DNA of 64,000 nucleotides, taken from assembly GCA_009193035.1 (NCBI GenBank), contig SWDT01000271.1, forward strand, positions 1 through 64,000, in the 5' to 3' direction. Below, piece after piece: positions 24,552 to 36,240 of this stretch. Below the pieces are notes generated by a model. It worked only from the letters and a program-made list of their open reading frames with translations, was not told the DNA's origin and made no database searches. The translations under genes were made by a program, and so were the position numbers. Each line of letters opens with the position of its first letter. The first letter of the stretch is position 1. Source of the stretch: Halicephalobus mephisto. Lineage: Eukaryota > Nematoda > Chromadorea > Rhabditida > Panagrolaimidae.

Positions 24552-24759
24552 GAGATAATTGTTCGCCATCAATAGTTGCTTCCTAGAAATGATCATTCTT
24601 TTTCCACTCTTGCTGATTTCGAAATAATCCAACTGCCAGAAAAACAAATATGGAAATCAATAATTTAAATCTTACAAAACGAGGGGAGAAAATGCCACTA
24701 GAAATCAACTATCATATAGTTCCTTTTTTCACTTTTTTCAAATATAAACTTGAGTCACA

Positions 24760-25610
24760 AGCAGAGCTATCGATTTCCAAACTTTCAAATCGATTTTGAA
24801 TCAATTCGATTTTAAAGATTAAAATTTTCAAATTCGAACTAAATAAATTAAATTTTGAAAATCAAAATTTTCAAATTCGAATTAAGTAAATTAAATTTTA
24901 AAAATCAAAATTTTCAAATTCGAACTAAATAAATTAAATTTTAAAGATTAAAATTTTCAAATTCGAATTAAGTAAATTAAATTTTGAAAATCTAAAATTC
25001 AACAGCTTTGGTAATAAACAAGCAAATCACTGTTTTTTTAACTAATTAGTAACTTGCTTATGCCGCTGAAATAAACCAAAAACACCAAATTTCGCATTTA
25101 ATTTTCCTACAACGAAAGTTTTCAAATTTTCTTGAAAAATCGTTAATGAACTGACAGTACTACAGTATTTTGTTTTTTAACTTAGAAATTTGAATATTTC
25201 AATTCCAAAGAAAAAACACCAAATTTCGCATTTAATTTTCCTACAACGAAAGTTTTCTTTGAACTTTCTGCTTCATCAGGGGTCAAGTAAGATCACCAAG
25301 AAACAAATCACCATACAGTATCTATCATTTTCTAAATTAAAAACTACAATATTTTAACAACAAAAGTAAAAAAAAACCGATTTTTTTTCACATAATTGTC
25401 TCACAACGAAAACTTAAAAAAAAGTAATTTTTTAAAGATCATCAAGAAACAAATCACCATACAGTATCTACCATTTTCTAAATTAGAAACTACAATATTT
25501 CAACAACAAAAGTAAAAAACTGATTTTTTTTCACATAATTGTCCCACAACGAAAACTTAAAAAAAAAGTAATTTAAAAAAAATCACTGATGAACAAATCA
25601 CAACACAATA
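24760..25610. repeat. A/T-rich tandem repeats
   Basis: At 24790-24990 a 60-70 base unit (TTTTCAAATTCGAA(C/T)TAA). At 25080-25600 units with CTACAACGAAAGTTTTC and CACCATACAGTATCTA(C/T)CATTTT. No gene is seen. Confidence 0.7.
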
Positions 25611-25611
25611 T

Positions 25612-25855
25612 TTATTCATATTTTCTTAATTCAAAATTGGTATACGATAAATTTACGGTATTCACTAGAATTCTAGCACAGACCGGAGAAGGATTATGCA
25701 CAGCCTGAGGAGCTAAATAAAGTGCATCAAATAAGTGAAGTGGGATAACCAAAATTTTTGAAGAAAGTGGAGCCAACGCCGGGATTGAATGAAAGACAAG
25801 CTCGGTTGTTGTCTCGAGCAGAAAATAAGGCACAAAAAAATCACAATTTGATTGA
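25612..25855 (-). CDS. possible alternative last exon of the FLYWCH gene
   Basis: A minus-strand frame of 80 codons with higher complexity than its surroundings. A CCTTTAG acceptor at 25856-25857 precedes it, and the stop TAA overlaps an AATAAA polyadenylation signal (TATGAATAAATATT). It contains no ATG near its start, so it should be a terminal exon. Its entry phase needs two preceding bases, exactly what the donor of FLYWCH exon 1 (26973) leaves, so splicing there keeps frame. The product (IPALAPLSSKILVIPLHLFD...) resembles no protein I know. The link is inference. Confidence 0.35.
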
Positions 25856-26121
25856 CTAAAGGCACGTTAAAGTTACCACGAAAAAAATTAAAAAAAAAGT
25901 AAATTTTTAAAAATTCAAAAATATTTCTAAATTCTTCGAAAATTAATTTTTAAATTTAAAAATATTTTCGAATTTTCTAAAAATTAATTTTTTCAAATTC
26001 AAAAATATTTCTAAATATGTTTAAAAATTAATTTTTAAATTTAAAAATATTTCTAAATTCTTCAAAAATTAATTTTTTCTAATTTAAAAATATTTCTAAA
26101 TTTAAAAAAAATTGAATAAAG

Positions 26122-27997
26122 CTAAGGATGGGCTCGTTTTAGGCCTCGAGTACAGGTCTCGTTCGAACAGCAACAGACCCGGATTATCCTGCAGCTACAG
26201 TTAGACAACGACCCCAGACAAGCAGATACACGGATTTCAGCTCCATCGTAGAGTTCCTGATCCGTCTGAGTCGATGAAGTCGTCATCGTCGTTGAAGAAG
26301 ATCCAGAACGAGTTCCATTAGAGGCATTTTTCGTCGATGTAGGGGTTGTTGAAGCCGCAACAGCCGCCCTATTAGACAATCTAAAAATCGAAATATTAAA
26401 AAATCCAAAAATTAGCAAATTTAAAGAAAAAAATTTTAAACCTTACTAAAATAAAAATTTTTTAAATTAAAAAAAATCAAAAATAAGTAAATTTAAAAAA
26501 AATTAAAAATAAATAAATTTAAAAAAATTAAAAATAAGTAAATTTAAAAAATCAAAAATGAGTAAATTAAAAAAGTCAAAAATAAATAAATTTAAAAAGT
26601 TAAAAATGAATAAATTAAAAAAATCAAAAATAAGTAAATTTAAAAAATCAAAAATGAATAAATTAAAAAAGTCAAAAATAAATAAATTAAAAAAGTCAAA
26701 AATAAATAAATTTAAAAAATTAAAAATAAGTAAATTTAAAAAGTTAAAAATAAATAAATTTAAAAAATCAAAAAAAATTAAAAATAAATTAATTAAAAAA
26801 AAATCAAAAATAAGTAAATTTAAAAAATCAAAAATAAGTAAATTTAAAAAGTTAAAAATAAATAAATTTAAAAAATCAAAAAAAATTAAAAATAAATTAA
26901 TTAAAAAAAAAATCAAAAATGAATAAATTTAAAAAATCAAAAATAAGTAAATTTAAAAAGTTAAAAACTTACTTATTAAGGAAGTCATTGACCCGTTTGG
27001 CCTTGTCCACGTTTTTGCGTCTGTTGCTTCCGCTTTCGTAACCAGAAGCAGACAACGGAGTAGAACGACTAGAATCCATTCCATTTCTTTCCAAAATCAA
27101 ACTATTGTTCCAATCTTTGCTTGATAATCCGCTCATTGAAGCAAATCCAGATGAATTTAGAGAATTACTATTTAAAACATTCGTAATACTGGCCAAAAAA
27201 TTAGATTCATCAAAATTATTTTCTTCAATTTTTGGAATTTTCATAGATGGCCGATCTTCGTCGTAATCTCCAGAAACAAATTGATTAAGAATTGAACTAG
27301 CGGATGACGTGGATTGTTGAAAGTCGTCCAGGGAAGGATTGGACCTGCTGTCCTCGAGTTCGTTGTTGTTGTTCGTTTCTTGGCATTGTCTCGCGAAGGA
27401 CAGAATACTGGCCATTGTTGAAGTTTCGAATAATTTTAAATTCGGTGTTGAAAAAATAGAATCTGAATTTTCTTGAGGTACTGTAGTTGGAAGATGGTTT
27501 TGTCTCGATCTGGATCCAGTGCCTTCGGCCGAATTTTTGTAAGCTTTCATTTTGAATCCGCCGTTTTCGGCCGTTTTTCTAGCTACAGTAAGACTTTTTT
27601 TCAGAGATTCTCTACTTGTGAAAGTGACTCCAGGACTCATCATCGATGTCGCTTCTTCAATGAGATCGTTCAACGAAGATTCCGGATATTCGATTGCCGC
27701 AAGGATTAATTGACTTTTAAAATACTCCAATTCAGCCACATCGTGTTCAGCAGGATGATTATGTTCACCTTTGGACGTTCCATGACTGTCATTGTCCCAC
27801 GTCTCAGCCCTGCCCTTACACCAAGATCTCGCCGACGTAAGTTTCTTCGCACAAACGCATCTCCAAGTTTTGACGTTCTTCGCAGGAACAATATGGTGGA
27901 TATTGTATCTGTATCCTTCGAAAATCAGCTTCTGATTCCCTTTGAAGGAGGTAACCATCCTCGGGGTCGCCGGATTATAGGGTTGGAACTTGTACAT
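26122..27997 (-). CDS. FLYWCH zinc-finger transcription factor (FLH/PEB-1-like)
   Basis: Exons 27997-26973 and 26380-26122 join in frame (AA|A codon) to give 427 residues. The N-terminus holds one FLYWCH finger, about residues 14-83: FKGNQKLIFEGYRYN, then KTWRCVCAKK, SWCKGRAET and GEHNHPAEH, with zinc ligands C47, C60, H79 and H81. Caenorhabditis proteins with this layout are the FLH factors, which repress microRNA genes in embryos, and PEB-1, which binds pharyngeal enhancers; I cannot decide between them. The rest is serine/asparagine-rich with a basic patch (NRRKNVDKAKRVNDFLNK) at the exon junction. Exon 2 ends with a cysteine-rich tail (CSCRIIRVCCCSNETC). A TTTTTCAG acceptor at 27999-28000 leaves one base before the ATG, suggesting spliced-leader addition. 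Confidence 0.85.
26455..26966. repeat. intronic short-period A/T repeat
   Basis: About 500 bases of roughly 24-30 base units, AAAAATAAGTAAATTTAAAAA with AGTC/AGTT variants, filling most of the FLYWCH intron. It is open on both strands (137 and 122 codons) only because the repeat lacks stops; it is not coding. Confidence 0.9.
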
Positions 27998-28009
27998 CCT
28001 GAAAAACTT

Positions 28010-28960
28010 AATTAATATTCCAAAAATAAAAAAACTACAGTAATCGACGCTTTTCGAAATCAAAAATTTAATATTCTAAAAACAAAAAAACTACAGTAAT
28101 CGACATTTTTCGAAATCAAAAATTTAATATTTTAAAAATAAAAAACTACAGTAATCGACATTTTTCGAAATCAAAAAATTAATATTCCAAAACCAAAAAA
28201 ACTACAGTAATCAGTATTCTAGAAATTCAAAAATTACAGTAATCAATGTTTTAAAAACTAAAAAATACAGTAATCGACATTTTCCGAAAATTCAAAAACT
28301 ACAGTAACCTGTGATTTCAAAAACTAAAAAATTATAGTAATCAATGTTTTAGAAAAATTACAGTAATCTACGATTTCGAAATCAATCAAGAAAAATTTAA
28401 TCAATTATTTCATAATCCGGAAATTTAACTTTTTGAATACCTTCAGAATTCAAGAAAAATTCTAATTTTTTAAAGTCCTCAGAATCCAAGAAATTAAATT
28501 AATCAATGCCTTCAGAATCAATGATCGAAAAAATTTTAACTTTTTTGGAAATTTTTAGAATCCAGAAATTTTAACTTTTTTAAAAATTTTGTGAATCGAA
28601 AAAATTTTTAACTTTTTTAAAAATTTTTAGAATCCAGAAATTTTGTGAATCGAAAAAAATTCACTTTTTTGGAAATCTTCAAAATCGAAAAAATCCGACT
28701 TTTTTGGAAACCTTCAGAATCGAGAAATTTTGACTTTTTTGGAAATTTTTTGAATCGAAAAAAATTTACTTTTTTTAAAAATTTTTAGAATCGAGAAATT
28801 TTGTGAATCGAAAAAATCCGACTTTTTTGGAAACCTTCAGAATCCAGGAATTTTGACTTTTTTGGAAATTTTCAGAATCGAAAAAAATTTACTTTTTTGA
28901 ATATCTTCTGAATCGAAAAAACTAATGATTGCCTTCAGAATCAATAATCGAAAAATAAAT
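28010..28960. repeat. CTACAGTAATC array and A/T tandem repeats
   Basis: Just upstream of the FLYWCH gene, 28015-28380 carries about nine ACTACAGTAATC motifs in 45-60 base units. From 28390 to 28960 follow units of GAATCGAAAAAATTTTGACT and TTTTTTGGAAATTTTCAGAA type. Confidence 0.8.
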
Positions 28961-29285
28961 TGGCAGTTGGTATTTGATAAGGACTGGCAGGAAAAAAGAA
29001 AGTCTGGCTCCACGCCACGATCATCTATCCGCCGCTATCTCTACGGCCGCTTTTGCCGTGTCTTGCGTCAGTCTGTTGTGCTAAATTCCTGATGGAGAAC
29101 ATTGAGAGAAGATTGCCGCTCTATATGTGTGTCGCTTGCGTCCAGATTAGGGGAGGCTGATGATCGGCGTGGCATCGTCCCATTTTTGCGAGACCGTTTT
29201 TCCTTTGCTTTTGTCAAAATCGATAGGCGTGCCGTTTACACGTGGAGCAATGGGACAACTGATGGCCAATTACTGTAGATCAAAG
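28960..29285. other. unique GC-richer island upstream of the FLYWCH gene
   Basis: About 320 bases with no repeats and no long open frame, containing CTACGGCCGCTTTTGCCG. It lies about 1 kb upstream of the FLYWCH start and may be regulatory. Confidence 0.35.
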
Positions 29286-29945
29286 AAAATCACCAATACA
29301 AAAATCAAAAAAATTCCGAAAAAATAAAAAAAAATTTTAAAAAAATCAAAAAAATTCCGAAAAAATAAAAAAATAATAAAAAATTTTAAAAATTTCAAAA
29401 AAAAAAATAAAAAATTTCAAAAAAATTTCAACAAAGTAAAAAAAAACTTTTTATTTTTATTTCTTTAATATATAATTTTCTTAATATAAACATTTTTATT
29501 TTTTTAAATTTCGATTTTTAAAAATTTTTAAATTATGATTTTTTTCTATTTTTCAATACAAATATAATTTTTTTAATTTCGATTTTTAAAGATTTTAATT
29601 TTTTTCTATTTTTTAATTTTGGTTTTTAAAAATTTTTTAATATAAATATTTTTTAATTTCGATTTTTAAAAATTTTTTAATATAAATGTTTTTTAATTTT
29701 AATTTTTTTCTATTTTTCAATACAAATATTTTTTTAAATTTCGATTTTTAGAAATTTTTTAATATAAATATTTTTTAATTTTGATTTTTAAAAATTTTTT
29801 AATTTCGATTTTTAAAAATTTTTTAATACAAATATTTTTTAATTTTGATTTTTAGAAATTTTTTAATACAAATATTTTTTTAATTTCGATTTTAAAAAAT
29901 TTTTTAATACAAATATAATTTTTTTAATTTTGATTTTTTCTATTT
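29285..29945. repeat. A/T tandem repeat
   Basis: Units of about 40-60 bases: ATTTTTTAATTTCGATTTTT and AAAATTTTTTAATACAAATA. Confidence 0.8.
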
Positions 29946-30190
29946 TTATTTTTGTACAGTGAGGCATGCCACTCAGTTTTCTTTGATCGTGTCGTTGCGG
30001 TGGCGCTCTCGACGGCCAAAAGCAAATTCCATCGAGCTGTTCACCAATGGAGGCAAATCTGTGAACAAATAGACCAAGACGCGCTAGTACGGTTTTGTGG
30101 CAGACCCCGCGGGGGCCAGTCTGTTCAACTATTTTAACCGTTTTGTACGTCCTCGAAAGTCACGGGCACTCAATACTGCGCGAATGAAAT
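29945..30190 (+). other. unique island, possible exon
   Basis: A TTTTTGTACAG acceptor at 29949-29959 opens a GC-rich stretch with a 61-codon plus-strand frame. It includes GGCAGACCCCGCGGGGGCCA near 30101. No protein family is recognised and no partner exon was found. Confidence 0.25.
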
Positions 30191-30229
30191 GCGAGCTTTC
30201 ATTTTCACTATTATAAAAAGCAAAAACAG

Positions 30230-30640
30230 AACTTGTTACGAAACGGTCCCAACACGAAAATTTCAAAACCAAATTATTCTAAAAGGTAAAAAATATCAAA
30301 AATTTATCCCAACACGAAAATTCCAAAACCACAGTATTCTAAAAAGTAAAAAATATCAAAAATTTACCCCAGAACGAAAATTTCAAAATCACATTATTCT
30401 AAAAAGTAAAAAATATTAAAAATTTATCCCAGAGCGAAAATTCCAAAATCAAATTATTCTAAAAAGTAAAAATATTAAAAATTTATCCCAGAGCGAAAAT
30501 TCCAAAACCAAATTATTCTAAAAAGTAAAAAATATCAAAAATTTATCCCAGAGCGAAAATTCCAAAACCAAATTATTCTAAAAAGTAAAAATATTAAAAA
30601 TTGGTCCTAAAGCGAAAATTTTAAAAACTCTTAAAATTAC
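30230..30640. repeat. tandem repeat, ~60-bp unit
   Basis: Seven units of TTTATCCCA(A/G)(C/A)(A/G)CGAAAATTCC and ATTCTAAAAAGTAAAAA. It continues more loosely to about 30900 with GGTCCTGACACGAATTTT motifs. The open plus frame at 30189-30419 is translated repeat. Confidence 0.85.
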
Positions 30641-31034
30641 GCCATTTTAAAAAATTAAAAGAAGAAATTATGACGAAATAGTCTCAACACGAAAATTCCA
30701 AAACCTTCGAAATTAGTCATCTTACGAAATACTCTCAACACGAATTTTAGACATTTTTTATAAACTTCCAAAATCAGCTTACAGTAAGAAATCAAGATTA
30801 ATTGCAAAGTGGTCCTGACACGAATTTTCAAATTTTTCAAAAAAGTTCCAAAATCAGCTTACTGTAAAAGTTTTCAAAAAAGTTTGATTTCGAATTTCTT
30901 TCACAAAAACGGAATTTTAACCAACCTTATCCGATTCCGGCTTCTGATGACAGTAATTACGGTATTTCTTCAGATAAAAATTAATAAACCAAATAATTTC
31001 TGAAAAATGCCAATTTTAAATTTTTTCAAAAAAA

Positions 31035-31345
31035 AAATAAAAAAACGCGTTTTGATGAGATCAAGGTGCCTTCAGGCAACGCCAGAATAGAATAAAGGAG
31101 CAGACGGACGTCTGAAAAAGGAATCACGCCGCTGGCAGCCATTGCCGAAGAAAAAGAGAAATCAATTACGTTTGAATCGCGCAGCATCAACGGCAGTTGA
31201 ACCACCCCGAGCAACACGCATGATTTTCTTCTTTTTCTGCGTGTACATGAAAGAAAATAATTTCTCTCCCATTCCCCGATAGAGATGCCCGAACAGAAAA
31301 GCAAGGAAAACTGGCAACGCCAATTTCGCGCAAAATAAAAATGTG
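31035..31345. other. unique island
   Basis: Non-repetitive DNA with open frames on the minus strand in three phases (up to 92 codons), none recognisable. Nothing decides between coding and regulatory DNA. Confidence 0.3.
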
Positions 31346-31750
31346 CCCAAAAATCACGATTTTTTCTTCAAAAAGTTTCATTTCTGATTTTCAAAATAAG
31401 AAATGTTTAAAATTATTTTAATTTTTATTCAAAAAGATGCCTAAAATCATATTCTTTTTAACTAAAAATTAAAAATACTCCAAAAATCACGATTTTTTCT
31501 TCAAAAAGTTTCATTTCTGATTTTCGAAATAAAAAAAATATTTTAAATAAATTCAATTTTAGTTCAAAAATGTGCCTAAAATCATATTCTTTTTAACTAA
31601 AAATTAAAAATATTTAAAAAATCATGATTTTTTCTTCAAAAAGTTTCATTTCTGATTTTCAAAATAAAAAAATGTTTTAAATAAATTCAATTTTAGTTCA
31701 AAAAGATGCCTAAAATCATTCTTTTTAACTAAAAATTAAAAATATTTAAA
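31345..31750. repeat. tandem repeat, ~120-bp unit
   Basis: Three and a half units of ATCACGATTTTTTCTTCAAA, AAGTTTCATTTCTGATTTTC and GATGCCTAAAATCAT. Confidence 0.85.
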
Positions 31751-31759
31751 AAATCTCAA

Positions 31760-33060
31760 ACAACAATTGCTGATTGGCGTTCGGGACATTTTGCCAAAAA
31801 TGAGTTTTTAAATATGTTTATTATTATTTATTTTATTTCAAAAAATAAATTTTAAAAAAAATTAATTTTTAAAGAAATTTAAAAATTTTTTTCGTTTGGC
31901 GTTCGGGACATTTCGCCAAAATCAAAAAATTTATATAAACATGTTTATTGTGAAAATTTTTATTTTAAAAACCTAATTTTTAAAATCAAAAATCTTATCG
32001 ACGAAATATCAGAGGATTTCGAATATCCTATTTCCGCGCAGAAATCCTCGCAAATCCTTATTTGAAATCAGCGACATTTTGTAAAATATAATTTTTAAAT
32101 TAACATTTTTATTATGGTTAATTTTAACCAAAAAAAGTGAAATTTATATATGAAAAATTTTTCATTGAAAAAATAGAAGGATTTTTATGATTTTTTGGGT
32201 TCGAAGAATTTACTGATAGCTGACAATTGGCACTCGGAGCACTTCGCCAAAGGTAGGTTTTGGGGTGTTTTTATTATAGTTAATTTTATTTTTAAAAAAA
32301 TTATTTTATTTTTAAAAAATTTATTTTATTTAAAAAAACTTATTTTATTTAAAAAATTTATTTTATTTAAAAAAATTTATCTTATTTAAAAAATTTATTT
32401 TATTTAAAAAATTTATTTTATTTAAAAACAATAAAAAAATTTGTTTTATGAATGAAATATTTAAAGATTTTATTTTTCTAAAAGACCCCTATTTGCTACT
32501 CGTGACACTTTGCCAGAGTCTGGTTTCCACGTAAACATCTCTATCATAGTTGATTTTATTTAAAAAGGACTATATATTAAAAACTATTTTATTCAACAAA
32601 ATATCAGGAAATTTCTGATTAAATTTTCCTAAAATTTCTATTTGCCAAATTTGGGATTTTTAAACATCTTTATCGTGATCGATTTTATATAAAAAATAAA
32701 TTTTATATGAAAAATAAATTTTATATGAAAAATAAAATAAGAAATATCTGAAAACTTCTATGATCTTATTTCTTTAAGAATCCTATTTGGCATTAGCGAC
32801 AGTTTGCCAAATTTAGGATTTTTGAACATCTTTATCGTGATCGATTTTATATGAAAAATAAAATAAGAAATATCTAAAAATTTCTATGATCTTATTTTTT
32901 TAAGAATCCTATTTGGCATTAGCGACAGTTTGCCAAATTTGGGATTTTTGAACATCTTTATCGTGATCGATTTTATATAAAAATCACCTAAGAAGTATAG
33001 AAGAATTTTTATTAGAATTTCTATTTGACATTGACGCCAGTTTGCCAAATTTGGGACCTT
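31760..33060. repeat. dispersed TTTGCCA repeats
   Basis: Recurring GGCATTAGCGACAGTTTGCC or TTCGGGACATTTTGCC blocks followed by AACATCTTTATCGTGATCGA, at irregular 100-170 base spacing. An A/T run of TTTATTTTATTTAAAAAA lies at 32280-32430. Confidence 0.7.
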
Positions 33061-33480
33061 TGTGGATATACCACTCCCTACGTGTGCCTGAATTTGGCGC
33101 CAAAGAAACAAAAACAAAGTGATTGAACGGGCCAAACCCGTTTCTGAGCCATTTAAACTCGGCAGGGAGAGATCTAAAGGTGCTCTTGAAAACGAAATGT
33201 GGTTTTGAAAGCTCCGAAGACTGAACGATACAAAGACTGCGCGGCTTTCGCCGACGGGGAAATCGGCGATGAAAGGAGAAAAGGCTTTGTCGTTGTTCAT
33301 CAGCGAGCTCTTATTGAGGGGCGGCATTGACTGTCCGCGACGGTCACCTCGACTGGTCACCGCGAGAAGAAAGAAGATAGTTTGCACACTCCATCGACGC
33401 TACCTGTGTTGAAAAAAGGGACCGCGACTTTTGCCAAATAAAATCCGCAAAAGAAAGCATACACGACTTTCGGGAGTCTT
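33060..33480. other. unique island with TTTGGCGCCAAA
   Basis: About 400 bases of GC-richer DNA. GAATTTGGCGCCAAAG at 33091-33106 is a perfect 12-base palindrome with an E2F-like core. The minus strand is open for 167 codons (33387 to 32884), partly through repeats; no homology is evident. Confidence 0.35.
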
Positions 33481-34040
33481 GAGGGCTCGACCGCTTTTGC
33501 CGCTGTATGCCTCGATGGACTACTGTAGGGGAGGTTTCCTGGCAAGATGTTTAAAAAAAATAATTTGGCAAAAATTTTATGGAATTATTTTCTTGGCAGG
33601 ACCAATTTTGTATTAAAAAACTTTCGTGACAAGACCGCTTTTGCCGCTGTATGCCTCGATGGACTACTGTAGGGGAGGTTTCCTGGCAAGATGTTTAAAA
33701 AAAAATAATTTGGCAAAAATTTTGTGGAATTATTTTCTTGGCAGGACCAATTTTACATTAAAAAACTTTCGTGAGAAGACCGCTTTTGCCGCTGTATGCC
33801 TCGATGGACTACTGTAGGGGAGGTTTCCTGGCAAGATGTTTAAAAAAAATAACTTGGCAAAAATTTTGTGGAATTATTTTCTTGGCAGGACCAATTTTGC
33901 ATTAAAAAATAATTTAAAAAACTTTCGTGACAAGACCGCTTTTGCCGCTGTATGCCTCAATGGATTACTGTATGGGAGGTTTCCTGGCAGAATGATTTCA
34001 AAAGAATTGTTTGGCAAGAGTTTGTAGAACCGTTTTCTTG
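33480..34040. repeat. tandem repeat, ~150-bp unit
   Basis: Four units, each with ACCGCTTTTGCCGCTGTATG, CCTCGATGGACTACTGTAGG, GGAGGTTTCCTGGCAAGATG and CTTGGCAGGACCAATTTT. Three are over 90 percent alike by eye, so this amplification is recent. The short open frames here are translated repeat. Confidence 0.9.
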
Positions 34041-34109
34041 TCAGAACCAGTTTTGCGCGAAAATACCGAAAAAACCTCTTCTTCAGGATCATTTTCGCGC
34101 AAAATTATT

Positions 34110-34560
34110 GAGTAAAACAATCTAGAAATATTTCCTTGTCAAGACCACTTTTGCCACAATATAATTAAATAAGCTACTGTAGAAATATTTTTCTTTTCAG
34201 GACCATTTTTAGCACAGAAATTATTTTCTTGTTAAGACCATTTTCGCGTAGAAATTATTTTTCTTTTCAGGACCATTTTTGGGGCAGAAATTATTTTCTT
34301 CTCAGGACCATTTTTCGCGCAAAAAATATTTTCTTTTCAGGACCATTTTTGGCACAAAAAATATTTTCTTTTCAAGACTGTTTTAGCGCAAAAAATATTT
34401 TCTTTTCAGGACCACTTTTAGCGCAGAAATTATTAATTAAAATACTATGGAACATTTTGTTTTAAAAACAATTTTTAATAAAAATAACTATTTATTATTC
34501 TGTCATTATGTGATTGATGTAATGTTTGTATAAATATTTTCTCGTCAGGACCTATTTTCG
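34110..34560. repeat. short tandem repeat (~35 bp)
   Basis: About ten units of ATTTTCTTTTCAGGACCATT and TTTTAGCGCAAAAAAT type. Confidence 0.85.
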
Positions 34561-34740
34561 CGCATAAATGACTGGCTGTTTCTTTGCCAGTCGTCGATTG
34601 GATCGCGAGTGGAGCTCCTCGAAAAATTTTGACGAAATGAACAAAGGCAAAAGCCTTTCAAGACATTTGGACCGAAGATTACGGTAAGACAGAAGAATAA
34701 AATTGTGGCACAAAAATTTGGATTTTTTAATAATTAATGA
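34560..34740. other. short unique island
   Basis: A plus-strand ATG at 34568 starts a 39-codon frame that ends just after a donor-like CGGTAAGA; a minus-strand frame overlaps it. The phase does not fit the candidate exon at 35391. No function is assigned. Confidence 0.2.
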
Positions 34741-34789
34741 CATAATAAAAAAAAAGAAAAATATTCAATGAAATTTAGCCAGTTTATGA

Positions 34790-35345
34790 TGACGAAATTT
34801 TAACTTGACCTCACTTGACCTCCAGGTTAGCTTTGAAGTCACTGATTTGGGAATTTTTAGACTAGAAAGTTAAATTAAATATTAAAATTTTAACTTGACC
34901 TCTTGGTTAGCTTTGAAATCACTGATTTTAAAAAAATTTTTTAATCAATAAAATTTCAAAAATAGCAGATCAATCATTAAATTTCAACTTGACCTCCAGG
35001 TTAGCTTTGAAGTCACTGATTTTTCGATTTTTAATTTCATAAGTTTTTGTTTTAAAAAAAGTATTTTTGACTGTATTAATGTTAATAAAAAAGTTGAATT
35101 TAAACATTAAATGTCTCAGAAAAAAAATATCGTATAATTATTTAAAAAAGTAAAATTTAGGGATTAAATGCCTCAGGAAAAAAATATCGTATAATTATTT
35201 TAAAAAGTAAAATTTAGGGATTAAATGTCCCAGGGAAGAAGAATAAATATTTTATAATTATTTTAAAAAATTAAATTTAGAAATTAAATACTTCAAGGAA
35301 AAAAATAAATATTGTATAATTGTTTAGAAAATTAAATTTAAGAAT
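34790..35345. repeat. two tandem arrays
   Basis: 34790-35030 has three units with TTAACTTGACCTCCAGGTTA and GCTTTGAAGTCACTGATTT. 35060-35345 has five units of about 62 bases with ATTAAATGCCTCAGGAAAAA and ATATCGTATAATTATTT. Confidence 0.85.
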
Positions 35346-35390
35346 TAAATGCCTCAGGGAAGGGAACAAATATCGCACAGTTTTCTGTAG

Positions 35391-35496
35391 GACCCCTCGG
35401 CCAAGTTGATTGAAATATTGAAAAACCAAACTGCCGCCGTTGTCGCGCAAAAACAGGCTTTGTCCGGCCTGACAGAATTTCGTGCATTCTATCCCG
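35391..35496 (+). CDS. candidate internal exon of an unidentified gene
   Basis: A GC-rich 106-base stretch lies exactly between a TTTTCTGTAG acceptor and a GTGAGT donor and is open in one frame. It would encode 35 residues of helix-like character (AKLIEILKNQTAAVVAQKQA, then LSGLTEFRAFYP) and leave phase 1. If it joined the next acceptor-like TGATTTTAG near 35612, the frame would stop ten codons later. I found no first exon, and the product is not recognised. Confidence 0.3.
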
Positions 35497-35499
35497 GTG

Positions 35500-35770
35500 A
35501 GTATTTCGTTTTTCGCGGTCGGCCACGCCAGATAGAGTTGGCGCCGCCGGTACATTCATCGTCAGAGCTCAGAGAGAAAGAAGCACTTAAAATAGTGCCA
35601 CCACGTTGATTTTAGACTCAAACTCTCTCGCGTACGTCGACTAATGTTTGCCCGACTTTCAAATACGCCCGATTTTTGTCGACCCAGGCATTGCCGCGCG
35701 ATTTCACTCATCTCGTTTTCGCTTCCTTGTTCGAGACAAACAATCAAAGGCACATAGGGGACTGACATAA
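35500..35770. other. unique island
   Basis: Continues the complex DNA of the candidate exon, with GTTGGCGCCGCCGG near 35540 and TACGTCGACTAATG near 35634. No gene is supported. Confidence 0.3.
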
Positions 35771-35847
35771 CTGATAAATTCAAAAACAATTCATAAATCA
35801 TAAAAGTGAGGGTAATTGATAAATTACAAAATTGATTTTTGTAGTTT

Positions 35848-35925
35848 CTTTGGTAGCGCAGTGGTCGCTACTTGTGACTGTCGCTCGAGAGGTCTCCAGT
35901 TCAGTTCCCGGCCGTGGGAGTGGTA
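35848..35925 (+). repeat. tRNA-like element 1
   Basis: The A-box match TAGCGCAGTGGTCGC is close to consensus; about 35 bases on, CCAGTTCAGTTCCCGG is a weaker B box. No acceptor stem forms, so a tRNA pseudogene or SINE head is more likely than a tRNA. Confidence 0.45.
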
Positions 35926-35962
35926 TTATTAAGGTAAAATTCGAATTTTGTTTTATTTAATC

Positions 35963-36240
35963 ACGCGGATTTTCGTGATGGTGCAGTGGTTGGAATTCAG
36001 GACTATCGTTCTCGAAACCCGGGTTCGACACCCGATGGAGGGATTCTATCATCAAACTCCAACAACGAATTTGTCGTAATATGGCACGTGGTGTTAACAT
36101 GTAAGCCCACCCCAGACTTGAAAGACAAAATTCCTGTGCTTGAAAAGAAAACTGTTCCCCGACTTTTCTTTCATTGATTTGATTTCAACGGGACTGAGGA
36201 CCGAAATGCCTCCAGCAGAAATGGTCGCACAAATACGTTT
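35963..36240 (+). mobile_element. tRNA-like element 2, possible SINE
   Basis: A-box-like GATGGTGCAGTGGTTGG is followed by a good T-arm, CCGGGTTCGACACCCG (B box). A unique body of about 200 bases follows to roughly 36240, including GTGTTAACATGTAAGCCCAC. It resembles a tRNA-derived SINE, but no target duplication was found. The A box matches that of the minus-strand element at 5946-6020. Confidence 0.4.

Noticed and set aside
26503..26926. Two overlapping long frames (137 and 122 codons) on opposite strands
   Set aside because: Both are translations of a short A/T repeat inside the FLYWCH intron.
33431..34027. Repeated plus-strand frames of about 62 codons
   Set aside because: Translation of a recent tandem repeat; no conserved use of the frame.
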